Shown here one piece after another: positions 45,903 to 55,521 of a DNA stretch of 64,000 nucleotides. The stretch is from contig NZ_AP018771.1 of NCBI RefSeq assembly GCF_019703545.1, forward strand, positions 558,001 to 622,000, written 5' to 3'. The stretch's first letter is position 1. Each line of letters starts with the position of its first letter. A program made the translations under genes and the position numbers. The stretch comes from Haemophilus influenzae (GTDB taxonomy: Bacteria > Pseudomonadota > Gammaproteobacteria > Enterobacterales > Pasteurellaceae). The notes below the pieces were generated by a model that was given only the letters and a program-made list of their open reading frames with translations, was not told where the DNA came from and ran no database searches.

Positions 45903-46686
45903 TAATGCGCCCTCTTTGTCCAATGGTTTCAGGGGAAAGTGCAGCAAGCTCGTCCAGCAAACGGATTTGGAACTGTCCCACTTGTGTGGTTAAGCCTTGC
46001 GCCGCACACTCGCCTGCAATGGTGTATGCTACACAGGCTTCTAATGTCGCAGAAAAATAATTCCCTTCACTTACCGCTAAAAATGCAGCACACACGGCAC
46101 TCAATAAACAGCCCGAAGCCGTAACTTTCGGGAACAATGACGTGCCGTTGTGAACGGTCGCAGTTTGTGTGCCATCGCTGACAATATCCACCACCCCGCT
46201 AATCAACACCGTACAGCCATAGCATTGAGCCACTTTCTCGGCAACGGCTTTTAAATCCACTTCGCCCTGCCCAGCATCTACACCTTTTGCCTGCCACGCC
46301 TCGCCTGCAATGGCAGCCAGTTCACCTGCATTACCACGAATAAGTGCGAATTTTACTTCTGCCAGCAATTGGCGAATGGTCTCACGGCGATAACTGGTTG
46401 CCCCCACACCAACAGGATCTAACACTACAGGAATTCCAACCTCATTTGCTGTTTTTCCTGCCTGCAACATCGCCTCCCGATCTTTACCAATCAGCGTACC
46501 AATATTAATGACCAATGCTTGACTGATTTTCGGTACTTCCTGCATTTCTTCAATATTCGCCGACATCAAAGGCGAAGCTCCTAATGCCAACAAGCCATTG
46601 GCACTAAAATTCGCTGCTACAATATTGGTAATGTTATGAATGAGCGGATTCTGCTCACGGATTTTGGAGAGATAAATTGATTGCAT
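45895..46686 (-). CDS. thiM: Hydroxyethylthiazole kinase ThiM
   Basis: Salvage kinase for 4-methyl-5-(2-hydroxyethyl)thiazole. The 263-residue product has [27 protein letters not shown] (part, about 13-39) with the substrate-binding region, LDPVGVGAT (about 91-99) and the ATP-site [17 protein letters not shown] (about 186-202). In-frame codons run to 46719, but the ATG at 46684-46686 follows AAGGAAT, so it is used. It heads the operon behind a TPP riboswitch. The gene is clearly GC-richer than the rest of the window (for example 46261-46320), which hints at transfer from another species. Confidence 0.95.
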   Translation of the reverse strand: MQSIYLSKIREQNPLIHNITNIVAANFSANGLLALGASPLMSANIEEMQEVPKISQALVINIGTLIGKDREAMLQAGKTANEVGIPVVLDPVGVGATSYRRETIRQLLAEVKFALIRGNAGELAAIAGEAWQAKGVDAGQGEVDLKAVAEKVAQCYGCTVLISGVVDIVSDGTQTATVHNGTSLFPKVTASGCLLSAVCAAFLAVSEGNYFSATLEACVAYTIAGECAAQGLTTQVGQFQIRLLDELAALSPETIGQRGRINE

Positions 46687-46716
46687 AAGCATTCCTTGTG
46701 TTGAATATAAAATAAA

Positions 46717-46752
46717 CAAAAATGCCCGCTATTCACTGTGAGCAATTAGCGG
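46717..46752 (-). terminator. Hairpin between the TPP riboswitch and thiM (possible expression platform)
   Basis: On the minus strand CCGCTA and TAGCGG close a hairpin with a further paired inner part after one mismatch, followed by GCATTTTTGTTTATTTT. It lies 31 bases before the thiM start and about 75 bases after the aptamer. It could be the ligand-controlled terminator. Confidence 0.6.
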
Positions 46753-46825
46753 ATGTAATAAAATGTAGAAAATTGGGAAAATAAACAGGATAAAATCGTG
46801 ATAGAGAAAGGTTGAATATGTGGCA

Positions 46826-46903
46826 TATTAGTTTCCTACGTCAGTGCTAACTGTTTCAGGTTCACGGGTATCATCTCAGCCTTTCGGCACCCCGACTAAA
46901 AGT
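46826..46903 (-). promoter_or_regulatory. TPP (thi-box) riboswitch
   Basis: Read on the minus strand the conserved thi-box elements appear in order: TCGGGGTGCC, the GGCTGAGA motif, ATACCCGTGAACCTGA, then CAGTTAGCACTGACGTAGGAA. TTAGT near the 5' end and ACTAA near the 3' end can close helix P1. It controls thiM-thiD-thiE and the MFS gene, reducing expression when thiamine pyrophosphate is high. Confidence 0.93.
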
Positions 46904-46935
46904 TGGATGAAGTTTACGCTTCTTTTCAAGAAAAA

Positions 46936-46994
46936 ACAAGCGGTCAAATTTTTCCCTCATTTTGCAAATAATGAGAAGAATTTGACCGCTTAAA
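46936..46994 (-). terminator. Hairpin carrying Actinobacillus-type uptake sequences
   Basis: ACAAGCGGTCAAATTTTT starts at 46936 and is mirrored by AATTTGACCGCTTA ending at 46993. The long stem with an AT-rich loop lies directly after the Opa-type pseudogene and would end its transcript. ACAAGCGGT(C) is the uptake signal of the A. pleuropneumoniae branch, not of H. influenzae. Confidence 0.7.
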
Positions 46995-47015
46995 TAGAAA
47001 ACTAAATTTGTTTAA

Positions 47016-47323
47016 TTAAAAACGGTAACGCACACCGAAAGAGGCTTCGTGAGTTTTAAAACGCACGTTTTCTAAACAGCGATCATAATGGGAGTAATCT
47101 AATGCTAAACGCCAATTGCCGAAATCATAACCAATAGAAAAACGAGGATGGTTGGAATGAGTTTTGATGTTTAAATACTCTTGTAATATTTCAGGTTGAT
47201 TTGGATTATGTGTCTCTATTTTTTCACGCACGTGCACCCAATCGGCTTGCACATAAATCCCTTTTCCATTATCTTCCTTTGCTTGTACAGCAGAAGAGAA
47301 GATTTCTCAATTCGAATATTCAT
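47016..47323 (-). pseudogene. Broken opacity (Opa)-family outer-membrane protein gene
   Basis: The frame ending at 47016 reads IYVQADWVHVREKIETH, then HPRFSIGYDFGNWRLALDYSHY and directly LENVRFKTHEASFGVRYRF, the typical C-terminus of Neisseria/Haemophilus Opa-type beta-barrels. The long middle part present in full Opa proteins is missing, so the start and end of the barrel are fused. Upstream, an ATG at 47321-47323 with GGAAG before it opens a frame (MNIRIEK) that is one base out of register with the SSAVQA signal-peptide end. The gene is therefore both internally deleted and frameshifted. The intact in-frame part (47016-47252) may encode at most 78 residues. Confidence 0.75.
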
Positions 47324-47349
47324 TAGGGTTCTTCCAAAGGATTTTTGTT

Positions 47350-47398
47350 AAAAATAAAAAGAATTGACGTAATGTTGGTTACGTCAATTCTATTTTTA
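47350..47398 (-). terminator. rne terminator
   Basis: AGAATTGACGTAA (47360-47372) and TTACGTCAATTCT (47379-47391) form a 13-bp stem with a 6-base loop, followed on the minus strand by TTTTTATTTTT. Confidence 0.93.
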
Positions 47399-47405
47399 TT
47401 TTTGA

Positions 47406-50222
47406 TTATTCTGATTTTGCGCGGGTTGGTTCAGAATAAACGTGGCTAATTGCACAATGATGTCCTGCCGCGCCTTTTCCATAGAAATAATAACGAGAAT
47501 CCTGCCAAGCCCTAATCGGGAAAGCCTCTAGCATTTCATCATTTGCTTTTGCTAAAGTCATCTCCGCTTTTGTATGGGGCACTGAAGAAATTGTACCTAA
47601 ACGTCCATTAAATTCATAAGTGCGGACAAATTTTGATACTTTCTCGAGCGTTTCAGGTTCATCTATATTAATTGCTGGATCAATAGATTCAACAACTTCT
47701 TGAGGTTTATATGAACTTAAACGGTCTAAAGATTCTTGTACTTTTTTCTGTACCGATTCATTAGCTGGTTGAGTAATAAAATCTAATGCAGGTTTTACAT
47801 CAGGGGATTTTTCTTCAACGATAATTCCCATTGCTGGCGTGATAAACCCTTTTTTAGTTTTCTCTTGCTCAAGCAATTCATCCACAGATAAGAAATGATT
47901 TTCTTTTGGCAGATTTACTGTTGAATAATCAATCCAAGCCTTGCCACTTGCCAATTCAGGCGACACCACCGCAGCAAATAATGGCATTGGCGATTTTGGC
48001 TCTTGATTACGGCGACGACGCTGATTATTCGCTGCACGTAAATGACGTGGAGTACGACGCTGACGCTCTTGACGTTCAGAACGTTGGTTCTGATGAACGG
48101 GTTTTTCATCATTATTTTGAACCGTAATTACATCCACTTCTGGCATTTTTTCAGTCGTGCTGAAGTTATTTTCAACAACTGTTTCATTTGTTTCATTATC
48201 TTCAACGCGCACGCGTTTACGTAAATCACGGCGTTGGCGGCGTTGAGTGACAGGCTCAGTTCTTTCTTCTTTAGCCTCAAAAACAGGTGTAGAATTTACC
48301 GCACTTTCAGTGATACTTTCTTCCACTAAGTTACGGCGCGGACGGCGTTGATTACGCTCACGGACATTACGAACCTGTTCTTCGTTTCTTTCTGTTTCGT
48401 TATTTTCAGAACGTGGACGACGAGAAGAACGACGATCCTGTGAACGGCGTTGATTACGATTAGGATTGCGCGAAGTGCGGTTATTTTTCGGTTTGTTTTC
48501 TTCAGATTTAGTCGCAAATAAACCTTTAATCTTCGCAATAATTTTAGCTAACAAAGAGGGTTCATTTGATTTACGCTCAACTGGCGTTGGGGCTGCTTCT
48601 GAAATAGAAAGCGCAACTACTGCACTTTCAACCGCTGGTTGTTCAGTAACAACGGTTGTTTCCACATTACGAGAAACCAGTGATTCTTCAGTATTTTCAT
48701 CTTGAGCACAGTGAATTTTCGCTAAGTTATAGCTTAATTCATTTACTTCTTCACCATCACGTAAACGGAAAACACTAAAGTGCGGTGTTTCCATTGCTTC
48801 ATTTGGGGCAACAATAATATCGACATTATGACGCTTTTCAATATTACTGATTGCTTTGCGTTTTTCGTTAAGAAGATAAGAGGCAATTTGTACTGGCACA
48901 ATGGTATGCACTTGCTTGGTGTTTTCTTTTAATGCTTCTTCTTCCAGCAAACGCAAAATAGATAAAGAAAGAGATTCATTATCACGCACTTTGCCTGTTC
49001 CTTGACAACGAGGGCAAATATGGTGCGAAGATTCGCCCAATGATGGGCTTAAACGCTGACGTGACATTTCTAACAAACCAAAACGAGAAATTCGGCTAAT
49101 TTGAATACGGGCACGATCTGGACGAACCGCATCACGAATACGATTTTCTACTTCACGTTGATGGCGAATTGGTGTCATATCAATGAAATCAATGACAACT
49201 AATCCACCTAAGTCACGTAAGCGTAATTGACGCGCGATTTCATCTGCCGCTTCAAGATTGGTATTTAATGCCGTTTCTTCAATATCGCCACCACGAGTAG
49301 AACGTGCGGAGTTAATATCAATAGCGGTTAATGCTTCGGTGACATCAATAACGATTGAACCGCCAGAAGGTAAACGCACTTCACGTTGGAATGCGGATTC
49401 AATTTGAGATTCAATTTGATAGTGACTGAAAAGTGGCACTTCGCCTTGATAAAGTTTCACGCGATTGATGAAATCAGGACGCACAAGTTTGATATGCTCT
49501 TTCGCTTTCTCAAAAATTTTTGGGCTATCAATCAGGATCTCACCAATATCACGACGCAAATAATCGCGAATAGCGCGTACAATCACATCGCTTTCTTGAT
49601 GAATTAAAAATGGAGCTGGACGACTTTGTGAAGCTTGTTTGATCGCTTCCCAATGATGTAATAATACTTTTAAATCCCATTGTAATTCTTCTGGCGATTT
49701 TCCCACACCAGCAGTACGGACGATTAAGCCTACACCGTCAGGCACATCTAATGAACTTAATGCCTCTTTTAGTTCAGTACGTTCATCGCCCTCAATACGG
49801 CGAGAAATTCCTCCTGCCCGTGGATTATTCGGCATAAACACCAAATAACTACCGGCAAGAGAAACAAAAGTAGTTAAGGCTGCACCTTTGTTTCCTCTTT
49901 CTTCTTTATTAACTTGAACGATAACTTCCTGTCCTTCAGTCAAAATATCGCGAATATTCGGACGACCTTGAAAAACATAATCATCAGGAAAATATTCACG
50001 GGCAATTTCTTTTAAAGGTAAAAAACCGTGACGTTCTGCACCATAATCTACAAAAGCCGCTTCTAAGCTTGGCTCAACGCGAGTAATTTTTCCTTTGTAG
50101 ATATTCGCTTTTTTTTGTTCGTGTCCTGGACTTTCAATGTCCAAGTCAAAAAGGCGTTGTCCATCGACAAGCGCGACACGCAACTCTTCTTTTTGAGTTG
50201 CATTGATTAACATTCTTTTCAT
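47406..50222 (-). CDS. rne: Ribonuclease E
   Basis: Essential endoribonuclease and scaffold of the RNA degradosome. The 938-residue protein starts [21 protein letters not shown] as in E. coli, with an S1 domain (about 35-125), a 5'-sensor, the DNase I-like catalytic region with [11 protein letters not shown] (catalytic Asp, about 302-312) and VVIDFIDM (about 345-352), and the Zn-link CPRCQGTGK (about 403-411, CxxC). Beyond about 530 the chain is Arg/Asn/Glu-rich and disordered, as expected for the scaffold half, and it ends with the conserved [15 protein letters not shown] tail. The ATG at 50220-50222 is preferred over an upstream TTG. Confidence 0.96.
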   Translation of the reverse strand: MKRMLINATQKEELRVALVDGQRLFDLDIESPGHEQKKANIYKGKITRVEPSLEAAFVDYGAERHGFLPLKEIAREYFPDDYVFQGRPNIRDILTEGQEVIVQVNKEERGNKGAALTTFVSLAGSYLVFMPNNPRAGGISRRIEGDERTELKEALSSLDVPDGVGLIVRTAGVGKSPEELQWDLKVLLHHWEAIKQASQSRPAPFLIHQESDVIVRAIRDYLRRDIGEILIDSPKIFEKAKEHIKLVRPDFINRVKLYQGEVPLFSHYQIESQIESAFQREVRLPSGGSIVIDVTEALTAIDINSARSTRGGDIEETALNTNLEAADEIARQLRLRDLGGLVVIDFIDMTPIRHQREVENRIRDAVRPDRARIQISRISRFGLLEMSRQRLSPSLGESSHHICPRCQGTGKVRDNESLSLSILRLLEEEALKENTKQVHTIVPVQIASYLLNEKRKAISNIEKRHNVDIIVAPNEAMETPHFSVFRLRDGEEVNELSYNLAKIHCAQDENTEESLVSRNVETTVVTEQPAVESAVVALSISEAAPTPVERKSNEPSLLAKIIAKIKGLFATKSEENKPKNNRTSRNPNRNQRRSQDRRSSRRPRSENNETERNEEQVRNVRERNQRRPRRNLVEESITESAVNSTPVFEAKEERTEPVTQRRQRRDLRKRVRVEDNETNETVVENNFSTTEKMPEVDVITVQNNDEKPVHQNQRSERQERQRRTPRHLRAANNQRRRRNQEPKSPMPLFAAVVSPELASGKAWIDYSTVNLPKENHFLSVDELLEQEKTKKGFITPAMGIIVEEKSPDVKPALDFITQPANESVQKKVQESLDRLSSYKPQEVVESIDPAINIDEPETLEKVSKFVRTYEFNGRLGTISSVPHTKAEMTLAKANDEMLEAFPIRAWQDSRYYFYGKGAAGHHCAISHVYSEPTRAKSE

Positions 50223-50643
50223 TGTCAATTCTCTTATTAAATATTTAAAAAAAACTCAAAATAAACCGCACTTTGCTTCGTTATCGACCTCGTGTTTCTC
50301 GCGCCAGTCAATCTCACGACTGTATGTTGCTGGGTGCATTGATAACGTTATTAAGCATAAATATTTGCTTGATAAAACAACGCGATATTCCGCACGCGTT
50401 GCAAACGGCTGATTTATTTTAAGAAAAATGTTGATTATCAATGTCTTATGCCAATTGCTGCATTGAGTTTTCACCAACAAAACTTATCCTTTTTTACGCA
50501 AATTATTAGGCGCAAAAAGAGGGTCTATTATCCATAGAAAACGATTAATTAGCAAGGCGAATTTGCGTTCATAGAGTGACGTTCATATTACGTTTATAGT
50601 GCCTTTATGATATGATTTGCAGCGATTTTCAAAAGGAAAAAAA
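50223..50643. promoter_or_regulatory. Long rne leader and divergent rne/rluC control region
   Basis: About 420 bases with no convincing gene. The part nearest rne includes conserved-looking hairpin material (GTCGTGAG ... CGCGAGAAACACGAGG on the minus strand, about 50285-50330). In E. coli the long rne leader carries hairpins cleaved by RNase E for feedback control (rne5 element), and an equivalent is plausible here. One uptake sequence lies at about 50264. The rluC promoter must lie at the right end, where TATGAT occurs at about 50608. Confidence 0.45.
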
Positions 50644-51612
50644 ATGACAAAACAAAATGAAAAAATCATTAATTCATCCGTAAAAATGCTGACAATTAGT
50701 GAAGATGAAAGTGGGCAACGAATTGATAATTATTTATTAGCAAAACTCAAAGGTGTACCCAAAAGTTTAATTTATCGCATTGTGCGTAAAGGCGAAGTGC
50801 GAGTAAACAAAGGCAGAATTAAACCAGAATATAAACTGCAAACAGGCGATGTTGTACGCATTCCACCTGTGCGTGTCGCAGAAAAAAATGATGTGCCGAT
50901 TTCAAAAAATCTCAATAAAGTTGCCGCACTTGAAAACCAAATTTTGTTTGAAGATGATTGCTTGATTATTTTAAATAAACCCTCAGGAATCGCGGTGCAC
51001 GGCGGAAGTGGTTTAAATTTTGGTGTGATTGAAGCCTTACGAGCATTACGCCCAGAAGCACGCTTTTTAGAACTGGTTCATCGTTTAGATCGCGATACAT
51101 CAGGCATTTTATTAATTGCCAAAAAACGTTCAGCATTACGCAATTTGCACGAACAACTTCGCGTCAAAACCGTTCAAAAAGATTATTTAGCGTTAGTACG
51201 TGGGCAATGGCAATCCCATATAAAAGTTATTCAAGCCCCTCTTTTGAAAAATGAATTATCTAGCGGAGAGCGCATTGTGCGTGTCAGCGAGCAAGGAAAA
51301 CCATCTGAAACTCGCTTTAGTATTGAAGAACGCTATATAAATGCTACGCTTGTGAAGGCTTCACCAGTCACAGGGCGAACCCATCAAATTCGTGTGCATA
51401 CACAATATGCAGGACATCCTATTGCATTAGATGATAAATACGGCGATAAAGATTTTGATAAACAAATGAATGAATTAGGATTAAATCGTTTGTTTTTGCA
51501 CGCTTTTTCAATTCGGTTTGAACACCCTAAAAATGGCGAAACACTACGTTTCAATGCGTCACTAGATCATCAAATGAAAGCAATTTTGCAAAAGTTGCGG
51601 GAAAGCAAATAG
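50644..51612 (+). CDS. rluC: 23S rRNA pseudouridine synthase RluC
   Basis: Makes pseudouridine at 955, 2504 and 2580 of 23S rRNA. The 322 residues contain an N-terminal S4 RNA-binding domain (about 20-80, RIDNYLLAKLKGVPKSLIYRIVRKG in part) and the RluA-family catalytic domain with the active aspartate in LVHRLDRDTSGILL (about 139-152), plus GRTHQIRVH. The frame opens at 50617, but the ATG at 50644 has AAAAGGAAA before it. It is divergent from rne as in E. coli. Confidence 0.95.
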   Translation: MTKQNEKIINSSVKMLTISEDESGQRIDNYLLAKLKGVPKSLIYRIVRKGEVRVNKGRIKPEYKLQTGDVVRIPPVRVAEKNDVPISKNLNKVAALENQILFEDDCLIILNKPSGIAVHGGSGLNFGVIEALRALRPEARFLELVHRLDRDTSGILLIAKKRSALRNLHEQLRVKTVQKDYLALVRGQWQSHIKVIQAPLLKNELSSGERIVRVSEQGKPSETRFSIEERYINATLVKASPVTGRTHQIRVHTQYAGHPIALDDKYGDKDFDKQMNELGLNRLFLHAFSIRFEHPKNGETLRFNASLDHQMKAILQKLRESK

Positions 51613-51702
51613 ACAATATTTCTGTTTATTGCTACACTTACACACGGAGACAACTCGTTTCTATCAACAAATTTCATAATAACGACAACAAAGGATAGCA
51701 AA

Positions 51703-51978
51703 ATGGCAAAAGGACAATCTTTACAAGATCCTTATTTAAATGCGCTTCGTCGTGAACGCATTCCTGTATCAATCTACCTTGTAAACGGAATCAAACTTCA
51801 AGGTCAAATTGAATCATTCGATCAATTCGTGATTTTATTAAAAAACACCGTGAATCAAATGGTATATAAACACGCAATTTCAACGGTTGTGCCTGCTCGT
51901 TCAGTTTCCCATCACAATAACAATCATCATACTGCTCCAACAGAAGCAGTTGAAAACGTGGAAACTCAAGCAGAGTAA
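51703..51978 (+). CDS. hfq: RNA chaperone Hfq
   Basis: Hexameric Sm-like protein that pairs small RNAs with mRNAs. The 91-residue product has the Sm1 motif in [28 protein letters not shown] (part) and Sm2 [10 protein letters not shown], with proximal-face Gln8 and the rim arginines RRER. The C-terminal tail is short (His/Asn/Glu-rich). The ribosome site AAAGGA is well placed. The usual miaA-hfq-hflX cluster is absent and hfq stands alone, ending at a strong hairpin shared with tyrR. Confidence 0.97.
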   Translation: MAKGQSLQDPYLNALRRERIPVSIYLVNGIKLQGQIESFDQFVILLKNTVNQMVYKHAISTVVPARSVSHHNNNHHTAPTEAVENVETQAE

Positions 51979-52012
51979 TCACAATACCATTAATGGATAA
52001 TTAATATTTATT

Positions 52013-52058
52013 AAGTGCGGTTGAAAATTCTCAGGAAATTTCAACCGCACTTTTTTTC
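52013..52058. terminator. Bidirectional terminator made of an inverted uptake-sequence pair (hfq/tyrR)
   Basis: AAGTGCGGTTGAAA (52013-52026) pairs with TTTCAACCGCACTT (52039-52052), followed by seven T residues. It lies between convergent hfq and tyrR. Confidence 0.9.
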
Positions 52059-52074
52059 ATCTCAAATGTGAAAA

Positions 52075-53031
52075 CTACTTTCCAATTCCATATTGTTTCA
52101 ATTTATTCGCAATGGCAGTATGGGAAACGCCTAAACGTTGAGCCAATTTTCTCGTGCTTGGATATTCTGCATAAAATAATTTTAGGACTTGTGCTTCATA
52201 GAAACCAATAATTTCATCTAAGGTTTTATTTTCAAATTCATCCAAAGAAATCACCGCACTTTGTGGCAGAGCAAGATTTAAACTTTCGATAGTTAAATGA
52301 TTATCTTGTACTAACGAACAAGCACGATAAAGAGTGTTATAAAGCTCACGAACATTCCCTTTCCAATCATATTTCTGTAAATAAAGAAGAAAATCTTTAT
52401 CGAAAGTTGGTTTTGCAATTTTTAATTCTTCACTGATTTCCTGTAAAAAACCTTGTGCCAGTGGCTCAATATCAGCCATGCGATCTCGTAATGCAGGCAC
52501 ATTAATAGTGAGAACATTTAAGCGATGAAACAAATCAGCACGAACTTTACCTTGCTCAACAAGCAAATGAAGTGGAACCTGTGATGTGCAAATCACTCGC
52601 ACATTTGCATAATGCTCTTTTTCTTCGCCTACTCGACGGAAAGATCCATCCGTTAAAAAACGTAATAATTTAGCCTGTAAACCCAATGAAAGTTCTGCGA
52701 TGCCATCTAGTAATACAGTTCCCTCATTTGCGTACTCAAAAAAACCAATGGTTTCACTGTCTCCGACTTTTCGACCAAACATTTCACTTTCCGCATCTTC
52801 ATCAGGCAAACCAGCACAGTTTACTGCGATAAATTTTTTATCGCGACGCAAACTCTGATAATGGCAGGCTTTCGCTAACAAATCTTTTCCACTCCCCGTT
52901 TCGCCTTGAATTAACAAAGGCGCATCAAACATAGCAAAACGTTTCGCGTTTTCTACCGCACTTTTCATCGCTTCACTTTGTACAATAAAACACTCGAAAG
53001 GTTTTTGAGGATTAAATTTAGAAATCGGCAT
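52075..53031 (-). CDS. tyrR: TyrR regulator, short form lacking the N-terminal domains
   Basis: Regulator of aromatic amino acid genes. The 318-residue product has an AAA+ sigma-54-type domain with Walker A GETGSGKD (about 43-50) and Walker B VLLDGIAEL, a HRLNVL block, and the C-terminal TyrR helix-turn-helix (about 290-315, TRKLAQRLGVSHTAIANKLKQYG). E. coli TyrR has about 190 more N-terminal residues (ACT and PAS domains), which are missing, and no GAFTGA motif is present, so it should act with sigma-70 and mainly as a repressor. Uptake sequences lie at 52253 and 52957. Confidence 0.92.
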   Translation of the reverse strand: MPISKFNPQKPFECFIVQSEAMKSAVENAKRFAMFDAPLLIQGETGSGKDLLAKACHYQSLRRDKKFIAVNCAGLPDEDAESEMFGRKVGDSETIGFFEYANEGTVLLDGIAELSLGLQAKLLRFLTDGSFRRVGEEKEHYANVRVICTSQVPLHLLVEQGKVRADLFHRLNVLTINVPALRDRMADIEPLAQGFLQEISEELKIAKPTFDKDFLLYLQKYDWKGNVRELYNTLYRACSLVQDNHLTIESLNLALPQSAVISLDEFENKTLDEIIGFYEAQVLKLFYAEYPSTRKLAQRLGVSHTAIANKLKQYGIGK

Positions 53032-53145
53032 ATTCAGGGAATGGAAATAATTAAGATATGGCTATGATAATTTCTTTACAACAAAGTGTAAATATTATTT
53101 TACATAAGGTAAAAATGCGACCATTTTTGACCGCACTTTATATCG

Positions 53146-54543
53146 CTAAGGTTTTAACATTTTTTCAGCTTCACGAACACGAACAAGGAATTGTTTCCGT
53201 TCAGCTGAAGTCATACCACTGCTAGTACCGGGTAATTTAACAGTAAGAGGATTCACTGCTCGACCGTTAATATGAAATTCATAATGTAAATGCGGCCCCG
53301 TAGAAATCCCCGTATTACCAGAAAGTGCAATACGTTCGCCTTTTTTAACTGTTTGCCCTGCTTTTACTAGGGATTTGCTCAAATGCATATAAACAGTTTG
53401 ATATTCACGCCCGTGACGTAACATAACATAACGTCCTGCACCGCCAGCCTGATAAGCAACTTTTTCAACTGTGCCATCTGCTGGTGCAATAACTGGTGTG
53501 CCTTGAGAAACGGAGAAATCCACACCTTTATGCGGACGAATACGTCCTGTTACTGGATGACGACGATTTGGATTAAAAGGGGAGGAAACGCGTGCTTGGC
53601 GTTGCAATGGATAACGAGCAAAACCTTTGCCTAAGGTTTCTCCTTGCTGATTATAATAACGACCATTTGCAGCTTGCACAGCATAATAATTTTTACCACC
53701 AGATGAAATACGTAATGCCTCAACATTACCTTGACCAGTGAGTTTATCGCCTAAATATTCACGAGAAACTAAAATGGCAAATTGAGTTCCTTTTTTTAGT
53801 TTTCTCAAACTCACTTGCCATTGTAAGGCGTTACTAAGTTGGCTAATTTGACGCGTATCAAGACCTTTTTCTCTTAAACTACTATTTAAAGAATTTTGAA
53901 TCTCGCCTTTTAATACTTCTTTTCGCCAAATACTTTTCTTTTCAATAACTTGGCGTTTAAATTTCCCATCTTCGAGACGTTCATAAATACGTTCTTCTTT
54001 TTCAGAAACCAGCCAATTTAAATATTCCAAGTTATCATTTTTATCTAAAATCCAGTAGAATTGCTGACCTGCTTTTAAGTGGGCTAATTCGGGATCAAGC
54101 GTAATCAATGGTTGTACTGATGAATCATCTAAACCTGACAAAACTAAAACATCTTTTAACCTATCCCCTTCGGTTACCGTATAGCTAAATTGATTAGTAA
54201 TTCTTATGGCTTGATCGGCTGCGTCTAATAAACCATTGAGTGCGTCTTGTGCGTGTTGAGGTAAAGTATCGAGATCATCTGAAGATAGTTTTACTTCATC
54301 AACTTCGTCATCTTTTGCTTGTAGTTCATCATCATAAGAGGTGGCGTTTTCATTTGGCGATGTATTTAACTCGTGATATTCCCCACTGTCAAAGGTGGAA
54401 AATATGGAGTTTTCTTCAGGTTTTTTTATTGTAAGTAAAATGCCTGTCAAAATAAGCAAAATAGCAACAAAAAACACGCCTACTTTTATATATGCGCGTT
54501 TTTTTCGTCTATCTCGAGCTAATTTTACGTGTTGCACTGGCAT
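53146..54543 (-). CDS. MepM-like M23 murein endopeptidase
   Basis: Peptidoglycan DD-endopeptidase of the LytM family that cuts crosslinks during growth. The 465 residues include one N-terminal membrane anchor (about 20-42), an acidic low-complexity linker, an OapA/LysM-like domain (about 115-170, [18 protein letters not shown]), a helical/CSD-like middle and the M23 domain with the zinc ligands in HKGVD (about 339-343) and HLHYEF (about 419-424). E. coli MepM (YebA) has the same plan and also stands beside znu genes. It is divergent from znuC. Confidence 0.93.
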   Translation of the reverse strand: MPVQHVKLARDRRKKRAYIKVGVFFVAILLILTGILLTIKKPEENSIFSTFDSGEYHELNTSPNENATSYDDELQAKDDEVDEVKLSSDDLDTLPQHAQDALNGLLDAADQAIRITNQFSYTVTEGDRLKDVLVLSGLDDSSVQPLITLDPELAHLKAGQQFYWILDKNDNLEYLNWLVSEKEERIYERLEDGKFKRQVIEKKSIWRKEVLKGEIQNSLNSSLREKGLDTRQISQLSNALQWQVSLRKLKKGTQFAILVSREYLGDKLTGQGNVEALRISSGGKNYYAVQAANGRYYNQQGETLGKGFARYPLQRQARVSSPFNPNRRHPVTGRIRPHKGVDFSVSQGTPVIAPADGTVEKVAYQAGGAGRYVMLRHGREYQTVYMHLSKSLVKAGQTVKKGERIALSGNTGISTGPHLHYEFHINGRAVNPLTVKLPGTSSGMTSAERKQFLVRVREAEKMLKP

Positions 54544-54714
54544 CCCTAAAATAAAAAAGTTTTCAGCATTCAGACTACAGATTATAAAGAAAATTCATTC
54601 CTATGGAAAAAGCATTATTCAAACGCTTAAATATTCGACATAAGAGAGAAAATCTTGAGAATTCTATAAAAATGCGTTATTTTCCCCAACCATTGTTGAA
54701 AACACGGCGATTTT

Positions 54715-55521
54715 ATGAATATCACAGCCATTCGCAACGAGCAAAACCAACAACCGCTCATTCAATTAAAAAATATCAATGTGGTTTTCGCACAAAAAAC
54801 CGCTCTGCAAGATATTAATTTAAATATCTATCCCAATTCTATTATCACTATTGTTGGGCCAAATGGTGGTGGCAAATCTACGTTATTAAAAACCTTATTA
54901 AAACTACAAACGCCCACTTCTGGCGAGGTCATTTACAGTAAAAATGTTCGCATTGGCTATGTTCCACAAAAAATCCATTTAGATCATAGTTTACCCATTA
55001 CGGTTGAGCGATTTCTTTCGCTAAAAAAAGGCATTAAAACACAAGAAATTTCCACCGCACTTGAGCAACTTTCTATTTCACATTTACGCAAAAATAATAT
55101 GCAAAAACTGTCTGGTGGCGAAATGCAACGGGTATTATTGGCACGTGCAATTTTAAATAAACCAAATTTACTTGTGCTAGACGAACCCACTCAAGGCGTA
55201 GATATTACTGGGCAGGCAGAACTTTATCAGCTCATTCATCAAACCCAAAAAAAACTAAATTGTGCTGTATTGATGGTATCACACGATTTACACATTGTGA
55301 TGGCGGATAGTAAAGAAGTATTGTGTATTAACCAACATATTTGTTGTGCAGGTACGCCCGATGTTCTCTCAAATGATCCAACATTTATGCGTTTATGGGG
55401 AAATCAGATCGCACAAAATATCGGCTTTTATACCCATCATCACAATCATCACCACACCTTACACGGAGATGTGTGCGGTTGTAATTCATCAGCAGTGCAT
55501 TGTCAAAATAAGGATAAATAA
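54715..55521 (+). CDS. znuC: Zinc ABC transporter ATP-binding protein ZnuC
   Basis: ATPase of the high-affinity zinc importer. The 268 residues contain Walker [10 protein letters not shown] (about 47-55), Q-loop YVPQK, ABC signature KLSGGEMQR (about 136-144), Walker B LLVLDEPT (about 157-164) and the H-loop SHD. The tail is remarkably rich in His and Cys ([18 protein letters not shown], about 242-259), likely a metal-binding extension. The start at 54715 lacks a strong ribosome site, and an internal start is possible. znuB overlaps by one base. znuA, the binding protein, is not in the window. Confidence 0.94.
   Translation: MNITAIRNEQNQQPLIQLKNINVVFAQKTALQDINLNIYPNSIITIVGPNGGGKSTLLKTLLKLQTPTSGEVIYSKNVRIGYVPQKIHLDHSLPITVERFLSLKKGIKTQEISTALEQLSISHLRKNNMQKLSGGEMQRVLLARAILNKPNLLVLDEPTQGVDITGQAELYQLIHQTQKKLNCAVLMVSHDLHIVMADSKEVLCINQHICCAGTPDVLSNDPTFMRLWGNQIAQNIGFYTHHHNHHHTLHGDVCGCNSSAVHCQNKDK

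Noticed and set aside
50256..50480. A 74-codon ORF in the rne leader
   Set aside because: It has no ribosome site or recognisable domain and lies in a region expected to be a structured leader.
54603..54818. A 71-codon ORF overlapping the start of znuC
   Set aside because: It runs into znuC in another frame, has no plausible ribosome site and no family resemblance.
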